The position numbers and the translations under genes were made by a program. A stretch of 64,000 nt of DNA from Candidatus Desulfofervidaceae bacterium (GTDB taxonomy: Bacteria > Desulfobacterota > Desulfofervidia > Desulfofervidales > Desulfofervidaceae): NCBI GenBank assembly GCA_027038965.1, contig JALWFG010000014.1, positions 1-64,000 on the forward strand. Reading direction: 5' to 3'. Below are positions 8,353 to 18,023 of this stretch, one piece after another (positions within the stretch are counted from its first letter, which is position 1; each line of letters opens with the position of its first letter). The notes beneath the pieces are model-generated. The model had not been told where the DNA came from. It saw only the letters and a program-made list of their open reading frames with translations, and made no database searches.

Positions 8353-10141
8353 TATTTTAAGGATAAATTTAACTGATAAAAGGGTTACTAAGGAGCCTTT
8401 AGATGTAGATGCTGCCAAGAAGTTCATTGGTGGCAGGGGTTTAGGCTCTTATTATTTGGCCAAGGAGATTGATCCTCGTGTAAAACCTCTTTCCCCAGAG
8501 AACAAATTGATTTTGGCTACAGGGCCTCTTACTGGTACCATTGCTCCTGCCAGTGGAAGATTTATGGTTATTACCAAATCGCCCTTGACAGAGGCGATTG
8601 CCTGTTCTAATGCAGGAGGATTTTGGGGGGCCGAGCTTAAATTTGCAGGCTATGATATGGTTATTATTGAGGGTAAGGCCGAAAAGCCGGTATATGTGTT
8701 TATAAGCGATGATCAAGTGGAGATTCGACCCGCAGATACCCATTGGGGAAGGCTTGTTTCAGAGACCACAGATGCCATTTTGGAGGAGATAGGAGAACCT
8801 GATGCCAAAGTGCTTACCATTGGACCGGCAGGAGAAAATTTATCCCCTATTGCTGCTGTTATGAATGATAGGTATCGGGCGGCGGGTAGGAGCGGCGTAG
8901 GGGCCGTTATGGGAAGCAAGAATTTGAAGGCGATTGTGATAAGGGGCAGTAAAAAGGTGAAAGTGGCGGATCCTGAAGGGATGAAGGGCTTTGTTAATAC
9001 GCTGCTTAAGGTAATTAGGGAAAATCCTGTCACTGGCCAGGGGTTGCCTCAATTGGGCACGGCCGTATTAGTGAATATAATTAACGAACATGGCATTTTA
9101 CCCACAAAAAATTTTCAGCTTTCTCAGTTTGAGGCCGCTAAAGACATTTCAGGTGAGGTGCTTACTCAAAGATATTTAGAAAAGAAAGACCCCTGTTATC
9201 GCTGCCCCATTGCCTGCGGGCGCTTTTGCCGTGTAGATGGAGAAAAGGGAGGGGGGCCTGAATATGAAACCATTTGGGCCCTAGGGGCGGACTGTGGAAT
9301 AGGTGATTTGGCTACTATCATTAAGGCCAATAACCTTTGCAATGAATATGGATTTGACACCATTTCTGCCGGAGCAACCATTGCTTGTGCCATGGAATTG
9401 GCAGAAAAGGGCTATATTAAAGAAGACGAACAAGAAGGCTTACCACTTAAATTTGGCTCATCTCAAGCTCTACTGGGTTGGCTTAAAAGGATGGGACGCA
9501 ATGAGGGCCTTGGAGCCAAAATGGCCCAAGGTTCTTACCGTTTGGCAGAGATGTATAATGCCAAGGAATTCTCCATGTCTGTCAAAAAACAGGAACTTCC
9601 TGCCTATGACCCTAGAGGGGCCCAGGGCCATGGCCTGGCCTATGCGACTTCCAATCGGGGCGGATGTCATGTTCGGGCCTATATGATAGCGCCTGAGGTG
9701 TTGGGTAGTCCAGAAAAGCTTGATCGTTTTTCTCTTGAAGGGAAGGCCAAATGGGTGAAAATGTTTCAGGACTTAACTGCGGCCATAGATGCCCTTGGGA
9801 TTTGTCTCTTTACCTCATTTGCTTTTAAACCTGAGGATTACACAACCCTTTTCAATTTGGCCGTAGGCGAAAATTGGACTCCTCAAGATTTATTTTTGGC
9901 CGGGGAACGGATTTGGAACCTAGAGCGGGTTTTCAATTTGAAGGCTGGTATTTCTCCCGAAGCAGATTCCTTGCCGAGGAGGCTTTTAGAGGAACCAATT
10001 GTTGAAGGGCCTTCAAAGGGATATGTTAACAGGTTGTCCGAGCTTTTGCCTAAATATTATCAAGAAAGAGGATGGGATGAGAAAGGAGTGCCCAGTAAGG
10101 AAAAGTTGAGCCTTTTAGGATTGGAAAATTTTTCCATATAA
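8333..10141 (+). CDS. Tungsten-dependent aldehyde:ferredoxin oxidoreductase (AOR family)
   Basis: 602 residues from the ATG at 8333, chosen because AAGGAGGAAG stands just before it and MEAYTGNILRINLT is the canonical AOR start; the frame is open to 8270. Pterin-binding motifs are GGRGLGSYYLAKE and AGRSGVGAVMGSKNLKAI. The 4Fe-4S ligands are CYRCPIACGRF plus a late Cys in DALGICLF. The family oxidises aldehydes to acids with ferredoxin, using a tungstopterin. The substrate is unknown. Its translation from inside the TPR gene suggests an aldehyde made or handled by the upstream cluster, but a general detoxifying role is as likely. Confidence 0.92.
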   Translation: MEAYTGNILRINLTDKRVTKEPLDVDAAKKFIGGRGLGSYYLAKEIDPRVKPLSPENKLILATGPLTGTIAPASGRFMVITKSPLTEAIACSNAGGFWGAELKFAGYDMVIIEGKAEKPVYVFISDDQVEIRPADTHWGRLVSETTDAILEEIGEPDAKVLTIGPAGENLSPIAAVMNDRYRAAGRSGVGAVMGSKNLKAIVIRGSKKVKVADPEGMKGFVNTLLKVIRENPVTGQGLPQLGTAVLVNIINEHGILPTKNFQLSQFEAAKDISGEVLTQRYLEKKDPCYRCPIACGRFCRVDGEKGGGPEYETIWALGADCGIGDLATIIKANNLCNEYGFDTISAGATIACAMELAEKGYIKEDEQEGLPLKFGSSQALLGWLKRMGRNEGLGAKMAQGSYRLAEMYNAKEFSMSVKKQELPAYDPRGAQGHGLAYATSNRGGCHVRAYMIAPEVLGSPEKLDRFSLEGKAKWVKMFQDLTAAIDALGICLFTSFAFKPEDYTTLFNLAVGENWTPQDLFLAGERIWNLERVFNLKAGISPEADSLPRRLLEEPIVEGPSKGYVNRLSELLPKYYQERGWDEKGVPSKEKLSLLGLENFSI

Positions 10142-10238
10142 GCATAATGGCAGTTGATGGTTAATTGGTTAAATAGCCCAGTAAGTGGGGGTGTGGTAGG
10201 ACTGAAATGAGTATATATTCAATTGTTAGGAGGTATAA

Positions 10239-11180
10239 ATGACAATTGCCTTTGTTTTCCCGGGACAGGGTTCCCAGTATGTAGGCATGGGTGAAGACTT
10301 GTGGGAGAAGTTCTCTGAAATAAGAGACATATTTGAGCTGGCCAGTGAGATTTGTGATAGGGATATGGCCAAGCTTTGTTTTGAGGGGCCAATGGAAGAG
10401 CTGACCCAGACAGTAAATTTACAACCGGCCTTAACAGCGGTAGATATTGCCGTTTTTACTTGTCTTAAAAACTATAAAATTTTACCTCAAGTGGTGGCGG
10501 GACACAGCCTGGGGGAATACCCAGCCCTTTATGCAGCAGGCATTTTGGGTCTGGAGGATACCTTTAAGGTGGTGAAAAAAAGGGCCGAGCTTATGCAAGA
10601 GGCGGCCGAGAAAAATCCCGGAGGAATGCTGGCCATTGTCAAGCTTGATATTGAACAGGTGAAAGAGATTCTCTCTGATTATCGAGAAGGAGAGGCCGAA
10701 CTGGCCAATTACAATTCTCCAGCCCAGATTGTCATTAGTGGCAAACCAGAGGTGTTGAATGAAATTGCTCAAAGGGTTAAAGAGAAAAAGGGGCGTGGCA
10801 TTCCTTTAAGGGTCAGCGGGGCCTGGCATAGCTCTTTTATTAGAGATGCCCAAGAAAAATTCAGAGAATTTTTAGAAGAGATTAAGTTCAATTCCCCCCA
10901 AAGGCAAGTGTTCTTTAATGTTACATCCCTGCCTGAAACTGATCCCCAACGAATTAAGGCCCTTATGTGGAAGCAACTTTGTGCTCCAGTGCTTTGGTGT
11001 GAAGAGGTTAAGAATATGCATGGAAAGGGAGTGAATGTTTTTGTAGAAGCAGGGCCCAAACAGGTGCTTAAAAATTTGATTGAGAAAACCTTACCAGAGA
11101 GCAGTTTTAAGGCCTTTGCTGTGGAAAAAGAGTTAGAAATAAAACGGTTAAGAGGAGGTGTGAAGGTAGAGCTACCTTGA
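10239..11180 (+). CDS. fabD: Malonyl-CoA:ACP transacylase FabD
   Basis: 313 residues, normal length. It starts AFVFPGQGSQYVGMG, carries the nucleophile motif GHSLGEYPAL with Ser near position 92, and has the catalytic His in SGAWHSSFI near residue 200. It loads malonyl groups onto acyl carrier protein for fatty acid synthesis in the cytoplasm. AGGAGG precedes the ATG. No other fab gene is adjacent. It starts a new plus-strand run after a 97-base gap. Confidence 0.95.
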   Translation: MTIAFVFPGQGSQYVGMGEDLWEKFSEIRDIFELASEICDRDMAKLCFEGPMEELTQTVNLQPALTAVDIAVFTCLKNYKILPQVVAGHSLGEYPALYAAGILGLEDTFKVVKKRAELMQEAAEKNPGGMLAIVKLDIEQVKEILSDYREGEAELANYNSPAQIVISGKPEVLNEIAQRVKEKKGRGIPLRVSGAWHSSFIRDAQEKFREFLEEIKFNSPQRQVFFNVTSLPETDPQRIKALMWKQLCAPVLWCEEVKNMHGKGVNVFVEAGPKQVLKNLIEKTLPESSFKAFAVEKELEIKRLRGGVKVELP

Positions 11181-11233
11181 CGCTTATGATATAATAGAAT
11201 TTGATTTCAAAAGGTAAATTTAAGGAGATGAAC

Positions 11234-11428
11234 ATGGTGGAGCAAGGTCAGGTTGAGGAAGAAGAGATTAAAAAGGCGCTTTTAGAAGCCTCTGAAAACG
11301 GTAGAATAAGGTGCCCGCAGTGTCTGGAGATTGCCCGAAGATTTCAGGTGAAAGGCACAGTGGTAGGGCGGCTTTGCAATGAGTTAAAATTAAAAATTTG
11401 CGGTTGTCAATTGGGGTGCTTTAAATGA
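11234..11428 (+). CDS. Small Cys-rich helical protein of unknown function
   Basis: 64 residues from the ATG at 11234, chosen for AAGGAG six bases upstream; the frame opens at 11201. It has an acidic N-terminus, a helix-turn-helix-like middle (ALLEASENGRIRCPQCLEIARRFQ, then KGTVVGRLCNELK) and Cys residues in CPQC, LC and CGCQLGC, enough for a metal site. Its stop overlaps the radical SAM start by four bases. A tight partner, perhaps DNA-binding or redox-sensing; no function is assigned. Confidence 0.6.
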   Translation: MVEQGQVEEEEIKKALLEASENGRIRCPQCLEIARRFQVKGTVVGRLCNELKLKICGCQLGCFK

Positions 11429-12366
11429 AGTATATCTTTGGACCGGTTCCTTCCAGACGTTTAGGGCTTTCATTGGGACTTGATTTAATCCCCTTTAAGA
11501 CCTGCAGTTACAATTGTGTTTACTGTGAGCTAGGTAGAACAACCCATTTAACCATTGAACGTAAGCCTTACGTAAAGGCCAAAGAGATTCTGGATGATTT
11601 AGAGGCATTTTTTGCGGATAAAACTCACCCCCCTGTTGATTACATTACCCTTGGAGGTTCGGGGGAGCCTACTTTGAATGCTGAGTTAGAAACCATTATC
11701 TTGGGGGCAAAGGCTCTTAAAAAGGCCCCAGTAGCCGTTTTAACAAATGCCTCTTTGATTTGGCAAATAGAGGTGCAAAGGGCCTTACTGGCCGCAGATG
11801 CGGTTTTGCCTTCGTTAGACGCCGTAACTGAAGGGATATGGAAAAAGGTAAATCGCCCCCATCCCTTACTGAAAATTCAGCAAATTGTTGAGGGTCTTAA
11901 GGACTTTAGACAGGCATATTCTGGGGAAATTTGGCTAGAGGTCCTTTTTGTAAAGGGAATTAATGATAGTAAAGAAGAAATTGAGCGCTTGAAGGCTGAG
12001 ATTGAAGAAATTAATCCTGAAAGAATTCAGATAAATACTGTAGTAAGGCCACCTGCCGAGAGTGGAATTGCCCCCCTGACTGAGAGCGAATTAAATGTAA
12101 TAAAGGGTATTTTGGGAGAAAAAGCCGAGATAATTGCCCATTTCAAGCGACATATAGACCAACAATCATCTTTAGAGCATCTTAAAGAGGACATTTTGGC
12201 CATGCTTAAACGCCGTCCCTGTACACTTCAAGACATAGCAGTGGCTTTGGGTGTCCATATGAACGGCGTAGTTAAAATGATAGACGAGCTTCAAAAACAG
12301 GGAGAAATTGATACCTATGAACATAGCGGAAAAAGATTTTTTGTGGTAAAATCTTTGTCAAGATGA
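11425..12366 (+). CDS. Radical SAM protein with C-terminal winged helix
   Basis: 313 residues. The N-terminus GPVPSRRLGLSLG is followed by the cluster motif TCSYNCVYCE (CxxxCxxC, residues about 28-36), and GGSGEPTLN binds SAM. This is the COG0731-like group of small radical SAM proteins. The last 75 residues form a winged helix (CTLQDIAVALGVHMNGVVKMID). The reaction is unknown. It is coupled by 4-base overlaps to the small Cys protein before it and to the activase-like protein after it, so the three are probably made together. Confidence 0.8.
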   Translation: MKYIFGPVPSRRLGLSLGLDLIPFKTCSYNCVYCELGRTTHLTIERKPYVKAKEILDDLEAFFADKTHPPVDYITLGGSGEPTLNAELETIILGAKALKKAPVAVLTNASLIWQIEVQRALLAADAVLPSLDAVTEGIWKKVNRPHPLLKIQQIVEGLKDFRQAYSGEIWLEVLFVKGINDSKEEIERLKAEIEEINPERIQINTVVRPPAESGIAPLTESELNVIKGILGEKAEIIAHFKRHIDQQSSLEHLKEDILAMLKRRPCTLQDIAVALGVHMNGVVKMIDELQKQGEIDTYEHSGKRFFVVKSLSR

Positions 12367-15300
12367 AACAACTTTTTCTAGGTATTGATGTAGGTTCCAC
12401 AAGTGCCTGCACGGTCATTCTGGATGAGAACGGTCAAATAGTTTATGAAGATTATCGCCGCACTTATGGCCAGCCTTTATCTACCGTAAGGGATATTTTG
12501 AAAGAAATTTCTTCTAGGTTCCCTTTAAACGAAGTTGTTTCCCTTTCCCTTACGGGCTCTGGTGGCAAGACTTTCTTGCCCCTTTTAGGGGGAGAGTTTA
12601 TCAATGAGATTATTGCTCATGCTCGGGCAGTGATGCATTATTATCCCCAGGTGCGGACTATTATTGAAATAGGGGGAGAAGACAGTAAACTTGTCTTTTT
12701 GGATACAGACAAAAAGGGTAGGCCAAGAATTGCTGATTTTGCCATGAATACCCTGTGTGCGGCTGGCACTGGGGCCTTTTTAGACCAGCAAGCCCACCGT
12801 TTAGGACTAAAAATTGAAGAATTTTCTACTCTTGCCCTTAAGGCCAAGCATATCCCTCGGATTGCCGGAAGATGTGCTGTTTTTGCTAAATCAGATATGA
12901 TTCATCTCCAACAAGAGGGTACGCCAATTGAAGAGATTGTAGCTGGCCTTTGTTATGCCTTGGCCCGTAACCTCCGCAGCAATATCGGCCGAGGAAAGCC
13001 ATTTCATAAGCCCATTGCCTTTCAAGGGGGAGTGGCCGCCAACTTGGGGATGCGACGGGCCTTTTGCGATATTTTTAAATTGAGGCCTGATGAGTTAATT
13101 ATCCCTGAACATTATTTTACTATGGGGGCCATTGGGGCTGCCTTGGATGCCATGCAGAGAGAAAGTAGAAATTATAAATTTCCTGGCCTTGAGCGCTTGG
13201 AAAAGGCGATATTGGGAGAAAAAGATGTCAAATGTTTTTACCCCCCATTAAAACTGATTAAATCCCAGATTAGAACTGGTTCTATAGTCCATTGTGGGGA
13301 CCGATCTAAAATAAAGGCTTATCTAGGCATAGATGTAGGTTCAGTGAGCACCAATTTGGTTTTACTTGATGAAGCAGGAAATCTTTTAGATAAACAATAC
13401 CTAATGACTGCAGGAGATCCCTTACAGGCCGTAAAAAAAGGGCTCGGAATACTAGGCAAAAGGTGGAAGGAGAAAGTAGAGGTTTTAGGAGTGGCTACAA
13501 CAGGGTCAGGTAGATTTTTGATAGGGGATTTTGTAGGAGCAGATTTGGTCAAAAACGAAATTACCGCCCAAGCCGCGGCCGCAGCGGCCATTGACCCTCA
13601 AGTGGATACCATCATTGAGATTGGTGGGCAGGATTCAAAGTTTATTCGTCTTGAAAGAGGGGCTATTGTTGATTTTCAAATGAATAAGGCCTGTGCGGCA
13701 GGGACTGGCTCATTTTTAGAAGAACAGGCCGATACCCTTGGGATTTCCATTTATGATGAATTTGCCAAACTTGCCCTTAAGGCCCGAACTCCAGCCCCTT
13801 TGGGGGAAAGGTGCACCGTGTTTATGAAATCGGATGTTGTTCACTTTCAACAGAAGGGATTGCCTAAAGAGGACCTGGTGGCTGGGCTTTGTTATGCCAT
13901 TGCCTATAATTTTTTAAACAAGGTAGTAGAAGGCAGACCCATTGGAGAACATATCTTTTTCCAAGGGGGGGTAGCTAGTAATAAGGGGGTTGTGGCTGCC
14001 TTTGAGCAAATTCTTAAAAAACCGGTTATAGTACCGCCCCATAATGAAGTTACTGGAGCCATTGGGGCCGCCCTTTTGGCCAAGAAAGAACGTAGTTGGT
14101 CACAAACAGGTTTTAAAGGCTTTGATTTGGCCCATGTAAAATATAAGGTGAGCAGTTTTATTTGTAAGGCCTGTCCTAATCAGTGTGAGATAAAAAAGGT
14201 GGTAATCGAAGGGAATAAGAACCCACTTTACTATGGTGGTAGGTGTGAAAAATATGAGTGGAAAAAACAGACTCAAAGACCGGCCCCTGATTTGGTGGCC
14301 GAGCGTGAAAGGCTGCTGTTTCATTTTGCTAATTTAGAGGAGACTCAGGGAAGAAGAGAGATTGCTATCCCCTTTTGCTTTTTTATAGAAGATTACCTGC
14401 CTTTTTTTGTTACCTTGCTCAAAGAATTGGGGTTCAAAGTAGTGGTGTCTTATCCTACTACTCAAAACACTATTCAAGAAGGAACTCAAGCGGTGCTTTC
14501 TGAAACTTGTTTCCCAGTTAAAGTGGCTCATGGACATATATCAACTCTCATTAAAGAAGGTCATAAAACCATTTTTTTACCAAATGTAATAGATTTACCT
14601 TCTTTTCACCCTGATTTTGGCTGGGGAATGGTTTGTCCTTATGTTCAAGGCCTGTCTTATATGTTGGAGGCGGCCTTTGATTTCAAGGCGAAGGGTATTA
14701 GTTTTTTGCATCCAGTTGTCCACTTAGGCCGCTCTGGCTGGTATTATGAGGAAAGCCTCCGTAACCTAAGTAAGACCTTAGGCGTCTCAAAAAAGAAGGT
14801 GGCTCGAGCTTGGCAGAAGGCAGAAGTAGTTCAAAAAAATTTTTATAAGGCCCTTAGAGAAAAGGGAAGGCATCTTTTGCAGGATTTGGGAAGGGACGAC
14901 CAGGTAGTAGTTATTGTGGGAAGGGCTTACAATGCCTTTGATAGTGGAGTGAACTTACGGATTCCTCAAAAGATTGCTCAACGAGGCAGAGCCGTTATCC
15001 CGCTTGATGCCTTGCCATTAGAAATGGCCGAGCTTTCTAAAGAAAGCCTGAACATGTACTGGCGTTATGGTCAGCATATCTTGGCCGCAGCAGCCCTTAT
15101 TCGGCAATTATCCAACCTCTATCCTATTTATATTACCAACTTTGCTTGTGGTCCTGATTCCTTCATCCAACACTTTTTTAAAGAAGAGTTGGGGGACAAG
15201 CCCTTTTTGGAAATAGAAATTGATGAACATAGCGCCGATGCTGGAATAGTTACTCGTCTTGAGGCCTTTTTGGACAGCATTAAGGGCAGAAAAAAGACAA

Positions 15301-16529
15301 GTAAACCCAGGCGGTCGCCTTTTGTCTATAAAAAACAATATAAGGATGTCTGTGTTTATATTCCTTATATGTGCGATCATGCTTATGCCCTGGCAGCGGT
15401 GTTTGAAGGTTGTCATGTTCCGGCCAGGGTGATGCCTGTGTCTGATGAAAAGAGTCTTATTCTAGGAAGACAGGTAGTTTCCGGGAAAGAATGCTATCCC
15501 TGTCTTTTGACCGCTGGGGATATGCTGAAGGTGATTCAAAGCAGGGAATTTGATCCCAAACATGCAGCCTTTTTTATGCCGACAGGGACAGGTCCTTGTC
15601 GCTTTGGACAGTATGCCTATTTCCACAGGCGGGTGCTCGATAGATTAGGATATAAAGAAATTCCCATTCTTTCCCCTAATCAAGGGGGGGAACATTATGA
15701 AATGCTTGGCATGGTAGCCAATGACTTTATTCTTTGGGCCTGGCGGGGATTGGTAGCTGTTGATGTGCTTGAAAAACTTTTGCGTCAAACAAGGCCCTAT
15801 GAAGAGAGACCCGGCGAGGCAGAGAAGCTTTATCAACAATATCTGAAGGCAATCTGTTATTACCTCAAAAATAAAAAAGAGCCCCTGCCTATTTTAAAAA
15901 AGGCGGTAGAGGACTTCTTTAATATTACTTTAAATCATAATGCTAAGCCTATAGTAGGCATTGTAGGAGAAATTTATCTTCGAAGCAATCATTTTGCCAA
16001 TGAGAACTTGGTGCGTCGTTTGGAGGCATTGGGGGTAGAGGTTTGGTTACCCCCCATGGGTGAATGGATTTTTTATACTAATCATACGGCCTTAATTCGG
16101 TCTTGGCGGGAGCGATATGTCAAACGAGCCCTGAAACTTCTTATTACCACCTTGATTCAACATAAAGAGGAATGGCGTTTTATAAGAAATGTAAGGAATT
16201 ATCTTAAATATTCCCATGAACCTTTGGTTCTGCAACTTTTGCATTGGGCTAAACCTTATCTTCATCCTGCGTTTGAAGGCGAAGCGGTGCTTACTATTGG
16301 AAAGACGATTGATTTTTTGCGAAAGGGAGCAAGGGGAATTATTAATGTTATGCCTTTTACTTGTATGCCTGGAAACATTGCCCAGGCGATTTTGGTGAAA
16401 CTTCAAAGGGAAAAAGGTGGGTTTCCGTGTTTACACCTTGCCTTTGATGGTCAGGAACAAACGAACATTCAGACTCGTCTTGAGGCCTTTGTCCATCAGG
16501 TTTACCAGTTTCAAACGGGTAGGGAATAA
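12363..16529 (+). CDS. Giant 2-hydroxyacyl-CoA dehydratase activase-like ATPase
   Basis: 1388 residues. Two consecutive BcrAD/BadFG/HgdC ASKHA-type ATPase domains lie at about 5-255 and 318-570, each with GIDVGS, IGGEDSK or IGGQDSK, and a cluster-binding CAAGTG motif (CAAGTGAFLDQQ, CAAGTGSFLEEQ). The rest resembles dehydratase-component and COG3580-type regions with Cys motifs such as KACPNQC and SGKECYPC. Family knowledge: activases use ATP and a 4Fe-4S cluster to push one low-potential electron into a partner. Such giant fusions occur widely in anaerobes without a proven substrate. No HgdAB-type dehydratase is nearby. Confidence 0.85.
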   Translation: MKQLFLGIDVGSTSACTVILDENGQIVYEDYRRTYGQPLSTVRDILKEISSRFPLNEVVSLSLTGSGGKTFLPLLGGEFINEIIAHARAVMHYYPQVRTIIEIGGEDSKLVFLDTDKKGRPRIADFAMNTLCAAGTGAFLDQQAHRLGLKIEEFSTLALKAKHIPRIAGRCAVFAKSDMIHLQQEGTPIEEIVAGLCYALARNLRSNIGRGKPFHKPIAFQGGVAANLGMRRAFCDIFKLRPDELIIPEHYFTMGAIGAALDAMQRESRNYKFPGLERLEKAILGEKDVKCFYPPLKLIKSQIRTGSIVHCGDRSKIKAYLGIDVGSVSTNLVLLDEAGNLLDKQYLMTAGDPLQAVKKGLGILGKRWKEKVEVLGVATTGSGRFLIGDFVGADLVKNEITAQAAAAAAIDPQVDTIIEIGGQDSKFIRLERGAIVDFQMNKACAAGTGSFLEEQADTLGISIYDEFAKLALKARTPAPLGERCTVFMKSDVVHFQQKGLPKEDLVAGLCYAIAYNFLNKVVEGRPIGEHIFFQGGVASNKGVVAAFEQILKKPVIVPPHNEVTGAIGAALLAKKERSWSQTGFKGFDLAHVKYKVSSFICKACPNQCEIKKVVIEGNKNPLYYGGRCEKYEWKKQTQRPAPDLVAERERLLFHFANLEETQGRREIAIPFCFFIEDYLPFFVTLLKELGFKVVVSYPTTQNTIQEGTQAVLSETCFPVKVAHGHISTLIKEGHKTIFLPNVIDLPSFHPDFGWGMVCPYVQGLSYMLEAAFDFKAKGISFLHPVVHLGRSGWYYEESLRNLSKTLGVSKKKVARAWQKAEVVQKNFYKALREKGRHLLQDLGRDDQVVVIVGRAYNAFDSGVNLRIPQKIAQRGRAVIPLDALPLEMAELSKESLNMYWRYGQHILAAAALIRQLSNLYPIYITNFACGPDSFIQHFFKEELGDKPFLEIEIDEHSADAGIVTRLEAFLDSIKGRKKTSKPRRSPFVYKKQYKDVCVYIPYMCDHAYALAAVFEGCHVPARVMPVSDEKSLILGRQVVSGKECYPCLLTAGDMLKVIQSREFDPKHAAFFMPTGTGPCRFGQYAYFHRRVLDRLGYKEIPILSPNQGGEHYEMLGMVANDFILWAWRGLVAVDVLEKLLRQTRPYEERPGEAEKLYQQYLKAICYYLKNKKEPLPILKKAVEDFFNITLNHNAKPIVGIVGEIYLRSNHFANENLVRRLEALGVEVWLPPMGEWIFYTNHTALIRSWRERYVKRALKLLITTLIQHKEEWRFIRNVRNYLKYSHEPLVLQLLHWAKPYLHPAFEGEAVLTIGKTIDFLRKGARGIINVMPFTCMPGNIAQAILVKLQREKGGFPCLHLAFDGQEQTNIQTRLEAFVHQVYQFQTGRE

Positions 16530-16531
16530 CC

Positions 16532-17263
16532 ATGGATGATAATCCAGTAGTCTTTCTGATTCATTTTTTTAGGTCTTGCTGTCGCCGCCCCTTTTTCTTT
16601 TTTGAGTTTTTAAAACAGATATATATTATTGGGGCAGATGGACTCCCGCTTATTACCACGGCGGCAGCGGCTGTAGGGATGGTCCTTGCCTTTCAAACTG
16701 GCTCGACATTGGCCAAGTTTGGGGCTCAAAAATATCTAGCCGCCATTGTGGGACTTTCTATGGTTAGAGAGCTTGGCCCGGTCGTAACGGCCCTACTTGT
16801 AGCCAGTCGATCGGGTTCTGGAATTACGGCCGAGATTAGTTCGATGAAGGTCACTCAACAACTAGATGCCTTAAGGGTAAGTGCTATCTCTCCTTATAAT
16901 TACCTTGCAATTCCCCGTGTATTTGCTTGTGTCATTTGTTTGCCGCTGTTAACCGTAGTGGCCGACGTAGTGGGGATTATTTCAGGAGGGGCAGTCAGTG
17001 TTATAATGGGTTTAAGCACGGCTAGATGGTATGCCAAAATTACAGGAGAGTTTATAGAATTTGGTGATTTCTTTCCTGGATTGATTAAAGCGCTCTTTTT
17101 TGGATTAATTATTTCGTTTGTGGCCCTATATTTTGGTTTTAATGCCAAAAAAGGGACTCAAAGTGTGGGACAGGCAACGACCACGGCTGTAGTAACGGCC
17201 TCACTAGGAATCCTACTTTCTGATGTGATTTTGACCAAAATTTTACTGGCATTTTTTGGGTGA
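16532..17263 (+). CDS. mlaE: MlaE-type lipid ABC transporter permease
   Basis: 243 residues with five to six membrane helices. The MlaE signature is clear: GMVLAFQTG, the MVRELGPVVTALLVASRSGSGI stretch (split at 790-840 of the gene neighbourhood) and the EISSMKVTQQLDALRV loop that contacts the ATPase. It transports phospholipids across the inner membrane with the MlaF and MlaD homologues downstream. It begins two bases after the activase stop and overlaps or abuts the ATPase gene. Confidence 0.93.
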   Translation: MDDNPVVFLIHFFRSCCRRPFFFFEFLKQIYIIGADGLPLITTAAAAVGMVLAFQTGSTLAKFGAQKYLAAIVGLSMVRELGPVVTALLVASRSGSGITAEISSMKVTQQLDALRVSAISPYNYLAIPRVFACVICLPLLTVVADVVGIISGGAVSVIMGLSTARWYAKITGEFIEFGDFFPGLIKALFFGLIISFVALYFGFNAKKGTQSVGQATTTAVVTASLGILLSDVILTKILLAFFG

Positions 17264-17264
17264 T

Positions 17265-18020
17265 ATGCAGCCTATTGTGAGGGTAACAGGTCTATTTAAA
17301 TCTTTCGGCAATTTGAAGGTTTTAAAGGGAGTAAATTTTGAGCTCTGTCCTAGTGAAAACCTTGTGATTTTAGGAGGCAGTGGAAGCGGCAAATCTGTTT
17401 TGCTTCAAATTTTAGTAGGTCTTTTAAATGCAGATAAAGGCCAAATTTGGGTGCACGGTCAAGAGGTAACTAAATTCAAGCGAGAAGAGCAATGGTATCC
17501 TATAAGATTGAAAACAGGCTTTTTGTTTCAGAGTGGAGGGCTTTATAGCTCCATGACCGTTTATGAAAATATCAGCTTGGCGATGCGTTGTCATTTAAAA
17601 TTGTCCGAATCTGAAATGAGAAAGCGAGTAAAAGAGGTTTTGAGGGCCGTTCAACTAGAAGGAGTAGGAGATAAATACCCCTCAGAACTCTCTGGAGGAA
17701 TGCAAAAAAGGGTAGCTTTGGCTAGGGCCATTGCCTTAAACCCCCCTCTTATTTTATATGATGAACCCACTACTGGACTTGATCCTGTTCGGAGCACCAT
17801 GATTAGCTATCTTATCCGCGATTTGCAGAGGAGGTACCACATTGCGTCCATCATTGTTACCCACGATTTAAATTGCGCTTATAAGGTGGCTGATAGGTTG
17901 ATGCTTTTATATCAAGGTAATTTTGTCTTTGAGGGGACCTTAGAAGAGCTCAAAGTAACTTCAAATCCTTACATAAGGCAGTTTTTGGAAGGCCGATTGG
18001 AAGGGCCTATTGAGGAGTAA
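17265..18020 (+). CDS. mlaF: MlaF-type lipid ABC transporter ATP-binding protein
   Basis: 251 residues from the ATG at 17265, one base after the mlaE stop (the frame also offers a TTG at 17256). It has Walker A GGSGSGKS, the signature LSGGMQKRVALARAI, Walker B ILYDEPTTGLDP and a switch His in THD. The SGGMQKR form of the signature is typical of the Mla/Ttg2A group. It powers the MlaE permease. Confidence 0.93.
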   Translation: MQPIVRVTGLFKSFGNLKVLKGVNFELCPSENLVILGGSGSGKSVLLQILVGLLNADKGQIWVHGQEVTKFKREEQWYPIRLKTGFLFQSGGLYSSMTVYENISLAMRCHLKLSESEMRKRVKEVLRAVQLEGVGDKYPSELSGGMQKRVALARAIALNPPLILYDEPTTGLDPVRSTMISYLIRDLQRRYHIASIIVTHDLNCAYKVADRLMLLYQGNFVFEGTLEELKVTSNPYIRQFLEGRLEGPIEE

Positions 18021-18023
18021 TTT

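Noticed and set aside
12363-16529. Possible assembly fusion of two genes
   Set aside because: Two-domain activase fusions of about 1400 residues are known in anaerobes and the frame is continuous with normal coding character.
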